Shown here: positions 1 to 14,649 of the stretch, piece by piece | Position numbering within the stretch: the stretch's first letter is position 1 | Layout of the letters: each line of letters starts with the position of its first letter | Origin: Perkinsus olseni | Lineage: Eukaryota > Perkinsozoa > Perkinsida > Perkinsidae | Length of the DNA: 64,000 bases | Assembly: GCA_013115135.1 (NCBI GenBank) | Contig: JABANP010000100.1 | Coordinates: 62,001-126,000 of the forward strand | Direction: 5' to 3' | Notes under the pieces: generated by a model | The model's input: the letters and a program-made list of their open reading frames with translations, nothing else | Told to the model about the DNA's origin: nothing | Database searches by the model: none | Translations under genes and position numbers: made by a program

Positions 1-369
1 GCCACTGGTCGGGCGTCGATGTCCCTCCACATGGCACTCAGGGCTGGTGACGTAGCCCTTATTGATGGTGACACTGTGCAGGTTTTGGACTGCTACGTCT
101 CAGAATGGGCTCGTCCGTTGGCTCGGGACGGTCGGAGGCCCTGGGCTCTTCGACCAGTTGAAGTCGAACTCTTCTCGCTAGCTATCAAGTGTTGGGATTC
201 TCATCTTCTCCAGAAGAGGTTCGCGGCGTTCGGGCCGATTGTGGAGCCCGTCCGGAAGGAGATTGCCGGCATGACCGCGGCGGCATCGACCTCGTCAGCC
301 TGCTCGCCGCCTCCACCGAAACGTGAACCTCCCCGAATTAAGAGATTGGATTCCTTTTCTGAATGTTAA
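1..369 (+). CDS. Unrecognised ORF, open at the left window edge
   Basis: An open frame runs from the first base to a stop at 367-369 with no stop before it, so it may be the 3' part of a larger gene or exon. The first ATG is at 19. The translation is mixed, with a basic, arginine-rich middle, and ends in a proline- and serine-rich tail (SPPPPKREPPRIKR). I recognise no domain. It could be a host gene 3' end or part of a mobile element; the sequence does not decide. Confidence 0.3.
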   Translation, partial: ATGRASMSLHMALRAGDVALIDGDTVQVLDCYVSEWARPLARDGRRPWALRPVEVELFSLAIKCWDSHLLQKRFAAFGPIVEPVRKEIAGMTAAASTSSACSPPPPKREPPRIKRLDSFSEC

Positions 370-902
370 CACGATGCTGCTATTTGTTATTGCTGTGAAT
401 CTATATGTTCTGTGATTGTCTGCTGTATAATTTCTCGAGGCCCCAGTCGCAACCTTGAAGGCTGCTTGACTTGCGTTGTTGAGTAGTCGATGAGGATAAT
501 CTCCGATACTGGGTGCCGTAGCGGTTACAGTGTTGTTGCCAGCTTTGGGTGAAGTCGGTTTTGTGAGGCAAAGGTAACAAAGGTGAGGGAGGAAATCTCG
601 CCGCCTTGGTACAAATAAGAGGAAGTCCATAGAGTTCATATTCCATGTCCTCCGACTCTACAGCGGCTCCACCTGTTTTACGAAGCCGGTGTATTGCCCT
701 TTTTTCCGAGTGGGAGAAGAGGGAGGTATCACCACGGTATCACCAGCTCCCCTGAAGACCATCCATGACTCTCTCTCATCGCGGTCCTAGCTCTACTCCA
801 TGTGGTTGCGGCTCTCAAGAGCGCTGAGCGAAGCCCGATTGATGTAAGTCCACTTGTACTCGGGCTGAGCCCGACGGGCTCCATAGGGGTCAGCAACGGT
901 AT

Positions 903-1581
903 GTGTCTCCTCGAGAGTATTGGATGCTTCAAGCTGAGGCTGTGTCTCTTGCATTGGTGCTGCCCGCCTTGCAGGTCCCCGGTGACGTATCTAATGGCTC
1001 CGGTGGCAAGAGTTGCAAGATTAGGTGGAGAAAGAAGGAATTGACTGTTTTCTTCTCACGTGACACCGAGAACGTTGAAAGGCTCATCGAGTTAACCCGA
1101 TTCCGGAACGAAGGCCACCAGTACAGGACGCTTCTTCATTTCATTGGGTAGGCTGTCGTGCTGTGATGATGCTTCCTCCTGAGGAGTTTTCAGCTGACCG
1201 ATCTATTCAGGTTGAGATTGGTGTGTACATATTCGTTTCAGGTCTCAAAAGGGGATATTCACTATTCACTCTGAACTTGGTGGTACAAAGATCAGGCTTA
1301 GGGACGTTACCGAAGTGGAGGAGGCGCACGAGCACTTCTCTTCCATTATGCCATTCTCTCACCTGAAGAAGGAAGATCTTGAGGAGCTGAAGGCCCTATT
1401 GCCTGATAAGGAGAAGACGGAAGGGTGCAGGGAGGTGTTCGCCTTCTTGGCGGCCCACCCGCCACCGGACTTCGACCAGGGCATGGATTGGGTGGCTGAG
1501 TTCCACCACAAGGCTTTACCCGTGCCAAAACTGACCAACGTTAAGAGGCTCGTGGATGAGTGGAAGGCGGCTCATGAGTAG
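903..1581 (+). CDS. Unrecognised multi-exon gene
   Basis: At least three coding blocks can be joined by short GT-AG introns. One block near 1040-1148 is charged and ends at a GTAGGC donor. A small exon may lie around 1192-1205. The last exon starts at 1242 after a TTTCAG acceptor and runs to the stop at 1579-1581. The last exon contains the stretch LGGTKIRLRDVTEVEEAHEH and then a helical, charged C-terminus ending WKAAHE. No family is recognised. The start codon is not fixed, and I infer coding from frame coherence only. Confidence 0.4.
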
Positions 1582-2189
1582 ACTGATCAAGCCTTATGTG
1601 TATTTCGAGTGTGCTGTTCATATTTATCAAACATTACTTCCATGTGTGTGATGCCCCCTGTGCGCTTTGTGTGATGAGAAATCCTCGAGTTCTGAGTCGC
1701 GGCTAATTATCCCGTTACTTGCCCCTGGTTGCCTTTGCCTTGAATTAGAAAGGCTCACCGAGTTACGTGTCCGTGCTGCTCTGTAGAAGGGTGCGCTTTG
1801 GCATGCGATCCTAGTCCAACTTGCCAATACTCACGCTTGCCTCACGAGTACTCCCGGTCCAGGAACCTGTTAGGCTAGAGAACCCTGCAAGTACAGCACC
1901 GAAACTGAAGTGCACCGGCAAATGCAGTACCTCTTGCCTGTTGCTAGAGAAACATGGCCTTCGAGTTGTAAGAGAACATCCCCCTTCTGGGGACCATATT
2001 AGCTTCTGGTCTTTGAACCGTGATCCGAGTGGTTGTACAAGTTCCGCTCTACAGCCTTACCCATAGGATCGAGAATGCTGCGAAGACCGTGGGCACTATT
2101 CACAAGGTGAGGTGGATGGTTCCTCGGTTGGCATGTTCCTATTCATCAATAGTGTGTCTTGTATGTGGTAGTGGATCCTTGAGTTACTA
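1582..2189. other. Intergenic stretch without a supported gene
   Basis: Only short, low-complexity or out-of-context open frames are present. I see no domain, tRNA or clear repeat here. It probably contains the 3' region of the preceding gene and the 5' region of the next plus-strand gene. Confidence 0.35.
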
Positions 2190-3646
2190 GTTGCGTCGGG
2201 AAGACATAAGGATAGTGACGACGTGTATGATTCGTACGCTCGTGTACGCCAGATTCAAAGTAGACGTAGCGAAGGAGATCACACGTGATATTGATCATCA
2301 CGAATTCAAGAAAGTACCGGCAGGTTGCAGCCCATTTGTCTTGTCTGGGTGTGGCTTAGATCCTCATCCGTCAGCATCCCGCTTGCGGGCCTGGTTTCTG
2401 AATATCACTATCATGTGTCACTCGTGCACTCGCTGCCGTGCAATTTCGCGAGCGTTTTCTCAGCTCGAGAGGCCTCGCTCACGCCGTTGAGAACGCTTCT
2501 CTTGAGTTGCATTGTGGTGGGCGAGAGTGGCTCTTGTCCTTTTTATTAAAAGGCTCGGTCTCCATAACAGTTTGTGTCCTCTTCCTAACGCAAATGCCCT
2601 CGGGTCCCACGGTGGAGCCGCTTGTATTGCGACTCCGGAAACGGGGCCGAAATTCTTCGCTGGTGCCCAGTGGAGAGGAGTCCTTCCCCTCCGGTTTAGG
2701 TAAGGACAAGAAGGGATGACTTCCTCACTCCCTTACAGTCAGCCGCTCCATCGTAGTTATACACGAAAACGACGAGGTCGTCGGTGAGCCGACACGTAAG
2801 CGCACTCGGGTTTTCAGAAAGGTAAGAGAGACTGAGGTCAACACAATGGATTGATCGTGTCGTTGGTCACATGCGCCAGTCGGCCTCCTCCAGCAGGCGT
2901 TCGGTGTAGGTAACAGAAGAGCCAGCCTCTCTGCCGACCGTTCGATGTTCGGGTGTTCTCGATGTTCATCTTGAGGAAGCAGCCAATACCAGACGACCGG
3001 CGAAGCGACGAATGTATCGACACCGTACTCGAACCGCCATGGGACTCGAGTGAATTTCAGTTCCGATGTAAGCACGAGCTCCTTTGACCATGAAGAGGAG
3101 GAGGATGATGATGTAGCTTGCTACTATATCGAGGAAGATCCGAGTTATTCGGGTCCCGAACTGGCCGACGCCGTGGACCTCAGTGAATGGTGGGCGAAGA
3201 TCGTCGCCAGCCAGGACAGCTCTGGAGCGGTAGGCCCCTGAAGCGCTGCGCTTCGTGTAACGTCTCTGTTTCAGAGGCTAGCTGCCGAGGGGACGTCAGT
3301 AAAGTTGAGCTCAGAGTTGCTACTGGGCCGACGGGCCATCAATCTGAGCGCCTCTGATGGAGCAGCGCCACGGGAGCAGAATACAGTCGACCTGTCTCCA
3401 GTTCTCAAGGCACCAACTGTTGGCTATGTAGGCTCGATCCTCCTCGGACGAGCAAGCAGTCCTCATCAGGTTCCGGCTAGTGAAGTCGAAGGTTTCGAGG
3501 GAATCGCCGAGGCGTACTTTCCAGGGGTCGTTGACACCGTCGATGTATCAAGTCTCAGGTTCCGAGCGTATAGTTCTCACGTTACATATCAGACAGAGGA
3601 GGACGACGACGACTGGGCCGAGATAGAACGGAAATATTTGAGTTGA
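2190..3646 (+). CDS. Unrecognised acidic protein, multi-exon
   Basis: Coding blocks on the plus strand include an acidic segment near 2208-2285 (SDDVYDSYARVRQIQ), a basic one near 2740-2821 that ends at a GTAAGA donor, and two well-supported 3' exons. The exon ending at 3229 is joined through a 45-nt intron (3230-3274, GTAGGC...TTTCAG) to 3275-3646, and the frame is preserved exactly. The C-terminal part has acidic clusters (HEEEEDDDVA; TEEDDDDWAE) and stops at 3644-3646. No known domain is visible. The 5' exons are approximate, and two neighbouring genes could have been merged. Confidence 0.42.
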
Positions 3647-3932
3647 AGTCTGATCACTACTGTCATCATAACGTCCAAAAGTTTCTCACTTCGCCGAACC
3701 ATGTGTTATTTTATTTACCGCCTTTGTTACCGGGGAAAGAAATTTGTTGGACGGAAACTTAGCGTGAAAATTTTCTTCCAGAGATTCCAACTGCGTTCTA
3801 CGCAACCCAACAACCCTCATGGATATCCAAAAATTCTGAGAGGTGTCGATGTTAGTAACGACACGGAGAAGAGTACGCAGACGATACCGAATAAATGGGG
3901 CCAAAACAGCATCGAGCAGTTACCAACAATTT

Positions 3933-5218
<1,286 letters not shown>

Positions 5219-5490
5219 GGACACCAGAGTAAGTTGCTGAGCAGACTCGAGAAGTGCATAAACAAGCAGAAGCGCAGCACTGGCTACACTTGGACGACTA
5301 GCCCCACGCACCTGTCCCATCTGAAAAAGACTACACACAAGACAGGGCCCCTTGATGCATGGGAAAGAAGAGTGTGAATTTTGTAGGGGCGAGAAGCTCC
5401 AGTGCCAGAGAAGGCAAACACCTGAATACAACGAACAGATTGGGTAACTGGTCATCATCACCATCGGCACGGAGGGTCCACGAACGTCAC

Positions 5491-6000
5491 TCACTTCACC
5501 AGGCCCCTATCCTTCAATATCTGCGATACTGAATCTACTAGTTCCAGCGCCACAGCCTTGCCAAGCCTTCTACAACAAGCGGGACACTTCTTCCTGGAAC
5601 GACGCGATACCCTCTTCCAGCGTCGAAGGCAGCAACGACAGAAGAGATGCGAACACTTCGCGGCGACTGCATGGCGGCAGAGCTTCTGAAGCAACCATTT
5701 CCGCTGAAGGACCCGCAACATCAGCCTGACACACACCTTGCATAATGGGCACTTCAGGCGGTTGGCGATCTGTGCAAGGGCCGTCCTGTTCGCGTCAGAC
5801 TCGACCTCGGGCTCGCGTCCCGAAGATGACTCGGCAGATGATGAGATGTCGCTGTCAAAGTCGATCATGCTGGCGATGTCGCTGTCAAAGTCGAACATGC
5901 TGGCGATGTCGCTGTTAATGTCGAACATGCTGGCGATGTCGCTGTTAAAGTCGAACCGATGCCCGGCATGGCTGGTTCTTGAGTAACCACTCGATGCCAA
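5491..6000 (-). CDS. RING-finger protein with a 10-residue repeat region
   Basis: The open frame ends at 5491-5493. A 51-nt stretch (5736-5686, GTGTGT...CTTCAG) looks like an intron that keeps the frame open. Removing it gives a compact C3HC4 RING: CPLCKKLCRHAVAAKCSHLF, then CRCC and KCPAC, with the spacing of BRCA1/RAD18-type RINGs. An E3 ubiquitin ligase role is inferred from the fold class only. The N-terminal half carries about 3.6 copies of a 10-residue acidic repeat (SDIASMFDFD type). No ATG precedes the repeats in this frame, so either translation starts at a methionine inside the repeats or an upstream exon is missing. It lies just upstream of THI4 on the same strand. Confidence 0.75.
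   Translation of the reverse strand: MASSGYSRTSHAGHRFDFNSDIASMFDINSDIASMFDFDSDIASMIDFDSDISSSAESSSGREPEVESDANRTALAQIANRLKCPLCKVCVRLMLRVLQRKWLLQKLCRHAVAAKCSHLFCRCCLRRWKRVSRRSRKKCPACCRRLGKAVALELVDSVSQILKDRGLVK
5846..5960 (-). repeat. 30-bp coding minisatellite, about 3.6 copies
   Basis: A 30-bp unit is tandemly repeated with few substitutions and encodes the 10-residue repeat of the RING protein. The period is a multiple of three, so changes in copy number would not break the frame. Confidence 0.85.
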
Positions 6001-6534
6001 TATCCCTGCCTACCCACGAGATAATAGGAGTCGTTCCTCGCGCACCGTACGCGTCAACACGGATCTTGCGGGAAAACGGGCGCGCGCGACCTGTAGAATT
6101 CCGCTCGGAAGCGGTCTCGGGTTCGATCCCCGCACCGTTCCCTTTCTCCATCGCATAGTGGCTCCTTCACCAGCGGATGCCAAATGACCCGTCGGCGGAA
6201 GTTCTGAGAGAAGAGGACCTGCGTGACTAGTATCCAGCTTGGAGCAGACAGATCTGCGGCCCCGAGGGCCATTTGGAGAGTTATGTGGCGTACGGCGTGG
6301 GGAGACCAGCGATAGTGGGGAGTGTGACGGCGTGGACGAGGTTTGATGAGCAATTGGCAATTACTAATTGCTCCTCGGGCTAGATTAGAGTTAGGCCTGC
6401 TGCTGGTGCACCTGCTTTAATTACCTCTAGAATGAGCACTCTGTGGTCGGGCGTGGTAGAACGGTAATGGTGCGTAGAAAGCGGGTTGTCTTTGATGATG
6501 CCTGTATGCATGAAGTAGTTTGTATCTCCCTTGC
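6001..6534. other. Intergenic stretch
   Basis: No supported gene. A tRNA box B-like string occurs near 6116-6135, but no matching acceptor stem or D arm was found. The stretch separates the minus-strand RING/THI4 pair from the plus-strand glycosyltransferase gene and probably holds divergent promoters. Confidence 0.4.
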
Positions 6535-8905
6535 ATGCACCTTTCATCACCATGGGCCGCCACGCTAGTCCTATTTCTCGCTGCCGCGGTGGAGTCCGAT
6601 GATCGCTATGATGGTCTTTGCGATGAGATGCTACTGCTGGCTGGGCAGGCCTCCCAGGCCGCCGCTCAGTCTCGTTTTGACGAGGCATTCGGTGAGAGCG
6701 TCCATCCTTGGAGCGTTGTACACCGCCCGCATTTCGGCAACGCTGTCGTACCTAGGCAACAGCGATGCTCTCAGGGCTGCTACAGAAGGTCCGAGACTTG
6801 TACTCGGAGGCGGCCGCACTGGAGCCGGATGATCCCCAAGCTCACATGACCATGGCCAACCTCGAGCTCAATGCCAACTACATGGATAGAAGCCTGGCGT
6901 TGTGGGAGGTAGTCGGGAGAGGTTGGGAGATTTCTACGGAGGTCTGTGGTTGGGTAGGAGGCGAGGCGGGCTGTTGAAAAGTCTGAGGGGTTGACGCTGT
7001 CCAGCGTGGAAGCTGATCGACTCAGAGAACACATACATGAGCGCAGCAGAATCGCAGAGATCGGGAAAGTAGTAACTGGTGGCGAGCCTCGGTCGTTAAG
7101 GTCTCGGCCGACCTTTACGAGATCGGGTGGTGCTCCTCTTGCCCGATGGAACCGTGGAAGCCCGCTTGGTAGGTGTCCATGGAGCGGGACAGGGTGTATA
7201 AGGACGGTCAAGGGAACATCACACGGAGCATCGAGTTGGCCAGGAGACAAGTCGAGCTGGTACCGGAGCATCCTACCTATCTGCACGACCTTGGTAAGGT
7301 TCTAGGGCTGCTAGATGAATGTACCACTTTTCAAGCACGCAGCCGCCGGCACTTGCTCCGACGGTTAGAAAGTCTAGCGTTTGCTATTCACAGGAGGTGC
7401 CTGCTAGGCACAATGTATATGATGCGTTCGGAAGTTGATCCTGAAGGCGCGTGGCCGATGGCGGTTAAGTACCTGAGGGAGGCCCAGACAGCCGCCATTC
7501 GACGAGCCAGTCCAGTACTCCGATGTGCTGTTGAAGGTAGTATGGTAGACCTAGATGCCAGGGGTTTGATATTCGGAACTCATGGCCGTCGGATATTGTG
7601 ACTGGCTCTTTAGGCCGCATAGGGGAAGTAGTCGAGGAAGGCAAGTTGACGCTCTCTGAGGTTGAGCTGATGGGTGGTGATGCTGTTATGTTCCATAGGC
7701 CCAGCTGCACATTGACGATGTAGTATAGGGCAAATGGAGAGGCCTGTGGGGGAATTGGAAGCCTTCAGGGTCTCGGCACATCTGTATCTCAATCTTGCCC
7801 AAAATCTTCCCTTTGCGGATCCAGTCCACGGAACAGCGGCTCCAGCTATGGAAAAGCGGCCAAGGGTTTACAAGGGAAAGGTGATCGTCGTGGTGCGAAA
7901 AGCTCTGTCTACCGCACCCATCCGGCACTCCGCGTGGCTTGCTGTTGGTTCTGGTTTCGCACCAGTCGGCTGCAGAGAATTCCGGCGAATGTCTTAGCCG
8001 GCGGCCCCGGTCGTTTATTAGGTATTCGTTACAGTAGGATACCGGTCTACGATGTTCTATCATTTCCTGCTGGAGTCCTTGGCGCGGCTTGTAGCCATGC
8101 AGGAGGACATCAGGGCTACTACTCACCCTCAGGCGAGTGGCTTTCGTAATTTACGCTCAATATGATGCTGCGCGCAGATCCTCTTGCCCTGGGCGCCCTT
8201 TGTTGACGAGTTAACAGACATCGTGTTGAGAGGACTAGGTATCGAGAATGCTAGGAAAGTTTATTACCCGACAGAAGGCTCCAGGCAGGCCCGAGCACGC
8301 TTGTCAGAGGTGGTCACATACTTGGCCTACCGTGGCCGATCCATCCTATGGTCTGCCTCTCCACTGTATAACTCCCAAGCCACTTGCTGCAAGAATTGCG
8401 AGGTGCTATGGTTCGGGGAGCTGGCGGCGTGAACGGGGAGGCCTCGGAAGTGCCCTTGGTTTTGTGGATCGTGCGAAAGGCTTCTCGAGACGAAAGTAGG
8501 ATATTGAAAAATGAACGACAGCTTGTGGCAGCTCTCCGGAAGATAGGCCGGATTGACGTGAGAGAATTCGACGGGGCAGAGGCGGGCGGCCAAAGGATGC
8601 CGTGGCGCTGTTTTCAAGGGCAGCAGTGGTGGTTGGTGTCCACGGAGCGGGCCTCTCTAATATCCTGTTCTGTAAAGAGGGAGCTGCGGTGGTTGAGCTG
8701 GGCTTTGCTAACCCTCTTGGTATGGCACTACATGTACATCGCGGAGGCTCTGGGGTTGCGGTATGAGCGTGTGCTGCTAGATGGAGCCGGCCAGGACGAG
8801 CGGGCCATGGGCAAGAAGAAAGTGTCCGTTAATGTCGAGGCTGCGGTGGGCGCAGTACGTAGGGCTCTGGGGGACATGGGGAGTGTAGTTCATGATGAAA
8901 TGTGA
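6535..8905 (+). CDS. Secretory TPR protein with GT61 (DUF563/EOGT-like) glycosyltransferase domain
   Basis: The first exon starts at ATG 6535 with a hydrophobic signal or anchor segment (AATLVLFLAAAV). TPR-like helices follow: LYSEAAALEPDDPQAHMTMA near 6800-6850 and SIELARRQVELVPEHPTYLH near 7230-7285. The second half matches the GT61 family: YHFLLESLARL near 8060-8090, LVLWIVRKASRDESRILKNE near 8455-8510, and the signature VGVHGAGLSNILF near 8634-8672. The family transfers sugars such as xylose or GlcNAc in the ER/Golgi; the substrate here is unknown. The reading frame changes near 8596 and 8722 with no room for a normal intron, so the copy may be damaged or the sequence may contain indels. 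The stop is at 8903-8905. Middle exon borders are approximate. Confidence 0.72.
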
Positions 8906-9084
8906 AGTCAGCATGACCACCCTTGATGCAGTTGGTGGCCAGACTCTCCTATGGCTTCTTGTCGTTTTCCATTGCGAACTGCTCGTCCTGCTTTCTGCTG
9001 GGTAGCATGTTTTAGTACTCTTCTGCATCGAGTTGACTGAGGGCGTTGAGTACTGGAGTAGTAGTTGATTGTAGTTTTGTCATC

Positions 9085-11709
<2,625 letters not shown>

Positions 11710-11986
11710 GCGGGAGGAGCCCCGCGCGTCGAAGTAATGATATGTGATTGCCAGGTCGTGGCGGTCGTCGGCGATGATCAGGGGTCGAGTGACTCTCGCT
11801 GTGTTTGTGGTTGTGCCTTCGCCCTCCCCTCCTAGGGGAGTGGCTGTCACCAGTACCAGTTTAACATTGCTACAAAGAGCTTCACTTCCTTCACTTGTCT
11901 TCAACAACCTCCAACCTTTGCGTTGAGCTTGCCTGGGGCCCTGTCTGTGTGATGATAAATACAGTTATTGCTGTTCTTTTCGCAAG

Positions 11987-13194
11987 ATGTCGGCGACTCT
12001 GCGTGTCGACAGCGATGATGACGATGATGACTTCGTCATGAGGTTCGTCAGTGACCGGCTGAAGGCTAAGGCGCGGGCGGAAGGTGAGCACCAGTGTGGG
12101 TAACAGGCTCAATCCAGCTGGGCAACCCTATAGGGCAATCATGTGGTTACTGGTTGAGAAGGATTATCAGCGTATGTTGGGTTCAGCTTGTGCGCAATGC
12201 AGCTCGTCCATGCATCGATTCGGGTTTCTTGTTTCAGATTCTTCGAAGAAACCTCGGCCGGGCGTGGTTAAGAGCTCTGAGGAAACGGGAAATGAGTTCT
12301 TCAACGGACTCGACTTGGCTAAGGCGACCACACGGCAACCCCCTCGGACGTTCGCCTCGTCTGATCACACTAGTGAGAGCTCCGCCATTACCCTGGCAGG
12401 GTTGAATACGAAGGCTAAGGCGGGTGTGGTCTTAGGGAGGGAATGCCGGACAGTTGAGCATGGCGAGAGGTGTGTTCCTTCACTAGGTGACTGGAACGTC
12501 GACCCTGAGGAGGTCATCGGAGATAACGCTACTAAGCCCTTGCCCTCGCGGGATCCCCTGGCTCTCAACAGCGCGGCACCAGATGTCGTACAGGCTGTTG
12601 CCGAAAGGTAAGGTGCTGTATGGCCGAGTCCCTTAGAGTCGTCTTTCTGGTGTGCAGGAAGGAGGCCAAGCGAGGGAAGGACGAACGCCTTGATGGGTGG
12701 TTCGGCTTGCCGCGGCAGCAACTGACACCTCAGATGAAGAATGAACTCAGGGTATGTCGAGTTGCAGGCATGCTTAGCTAGGGATGCTGCTGGCGTGTCA
12801 GATACTCAAGTTGAAGCCGTATATGGACCCGAAGAAGTTCATGAAGCGACTGGACAGCAAGAAGCTGCCCACCCACTTCCATGTGGGCGTTGAAGTCGGG
12901 GGCGGCAAGGTCAGGGCAGGAGGCGGCGCAGAGAGCCAAGCGGCAGGAACCTACAACAAGACATCTCGAGGTGGGTCCTGTAGCTAGAGGTGTCAGAAAG
13001 TACCTTATGGTCCCTCCAATGGTGTGTCAGGCTCTGGAGTCTCACTGCTGTCGGATGCCCTTAAGGACTCGACGGTCCAGGCATGGACTCGTCGTCGTCT
13101 TAGTGAGGCTCAAACCTTGGCCAAGCTGCGGGCACCGTACAAGGTCAAGCGAAAGAGCAAAGCGGCGAAGAACAGCTGGAAGAAAAGAAGATGA
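11987..13194 (+). CDS. FCF2: FCF2 family pre-rRNA processing protein
   Basis: FCF2 (human DNTTIP2 C-terminal region) acts in the small-subunit processome in the nucleolus. Exons are 11987-12083, 12238-12607, 12658-12751 and 12802 onward, with a final exon from about 12997 to the stop at 13192-13194. The diagnostic Fcf2 core is present: DGWFGLPRQQLTPQMKNELR near residue 170, then LKLKPYMDPKKFMKRLDSKK and LPTHFHVG. The N-terminus has an acidic patch (DSDDDDDDF), and the C-terminus is strongly basic (KVKRKSKAAKNSWKKRR), as usual for nucleolar proteins. The join between VGVEV and the RAKRQEPTTRHLE segment (about 12895-12930) needs a very short intron or an indel and is not settled. Confidence 0.78.
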
Positions 13195-13494
13195 TTGTCT
13201 TCCGGTGTTTGATCCCTTCATCATCACCCACCACGTTTCACTGCCCAGTTCTGAGCGCCTCGTGTTCGTCAAGCAAGGGGAGCCAGCCTTGTTATCAGCG
13301 CGTGGTTAATCTCGCTCGCCCTAAAATAGCGAAGGTCGAGAGCCCGCTGCGCGTTGGTCGAACGTTCTGCATTCCGTGGGTGCCTTGAATCTGGTTAGCG
13401 CCTGGCTTCTGATAGGCTTTGATGGTCGACCCAGGGCGGGAGCGGGCGGCGAATGTGCGACTAGAAGGCTAAGTTTGGTTTCGTCGGAGCAGCA

Positions 13495-14427
13495 GTGTCT
13501 TGGCAGTTAACGCAGTATAAGACGTTAAATGCAGTACACCATTCTCTACTATCTCTCCGCGGCTTGCTCGACTCTTGCCCTCCGCCGAAGAGGATCGGAG
13601 TATCAACTGGCAGACCTAGTAGAGCTCGGCTTCTCGACCGCGCGGCCCGGCTATCATCGTGTTCTGTTGATTTAGGTTACGGCAACATCGAAGATTCTGA
13701 ACGCCTTAGAAGAAACTGAGCAAACCATGGACAGGAGCGTCATGGTAATCAGCACAATAAAAGATATGTCAAACCTCTCCTCCCCTTCAGGCCGCCTTAG
13801 CACAGTGGCCACTGATTCCGGGGACAGTCGAGGCACCTCCAGGCAGTACTGGCTCTCTGTAATCCACTCTACTAGTGCCCAGTCGTTGAGGGTAGTCTGC
13901 TGCACTTTTCAGGAGAGGAAGCCTTGCCACTGTGAAGGCAGTGAATCACGGCACTCCTCTCCCGTTTGCCCAGACTTTGCTCAACGTCATAATTTCCTTG
14001 ATTATGTCAGCTTTCATTCTAACAGCTGCCGTGGTGGGTTACGAGTACATCCGCAAGTGATCCAAATCTGCTCTTCTTTGCAGATCGTGTATCGGCAGGC
14101 TGTAGCAGGGTGGTTGAAGAAACTGTCGGCTCGGCGATTCCTGAGTCCTGTCCTTCGGGGTGTTCATGTGAGTCTCCTCGCACTCGCTTCTCGGAGAGCT
14201 ATCACAAGTTTTACTCGGGGTATTGTAGTCTGTTTCAGAAACCCACAAGAGCGTCCAGGAGTAGCGGAGAGTCGACAACCCAGGGTCGTGAGCCGGCGCC
14301 GACTTTAATAGCGGCGCCCTCGGTGTCTGGCGCGTTGAGCAACGCCATTCTGGCGAAGGCGCCAGAGTCAGATTCAGACAACGCGAGCACTACCGACGAG
14401 GAGTCCTCGCCGGAGAGCTGCCAATGA
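13495..14427 (+). CDS. Probable single-pass membrane protein, multi-exon, unrecognised
   Basis: A coding block (about 13674-13742) contains EETEQTMDRSVM. A block starting at 13790 continues in frame across a GT-AG intron into a clear transmembrane segment near 13985-14050 (LLNVIISLIMSAFILTAAVV) followed by YEYIRK. Downstream exons give a hydrophilic tail ending ESDSDNASTTDEESSPESC, with the stop at 14425-14427. The short hydrophobic segment after a helical region recalls tail-anchored SNARE-like proteins, but no family motif confirms this. An in-frame TGA follows YIRK at 14059, so the protein may end there and the tail may belong to a longer splice form. The 5' end is uncertain. Confidence 0.4.
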
Positions 14428-14649
14428 TTAATACCGTGATATCTTTTCCTCCGTGTCTATGACACGATCGTTGTTGTAATGGCCGATGCCATGATGACAC
14501 TTTGCTGTACATTCTCATACATGACGACGCTCTTGAATCTTGAGCTTGAACAGCCGTAAAGGGAAACACAGAGTGTTGTGTTCTGTGAGTTGGGGAAGGT
14601 GTGGTAGAGCGCGGACGCTCGGATGGGCCTGTTCAAGAATATGGTGCTC

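Noticed and set aside
6060..6145. Possible tRNA with a GGTTCGATCC-like box B
   Set aside because: No pairing acceptor stem or D arm could be found at tRNA distance on either strand; only a T-loop-like string and a small hairpin are present.
8720..8746. A 27-nt GT-AG intron to explain the GT61 frame change
   Set aside because: It is shorter than any intron mapped here, and joining across it leads to a stop.
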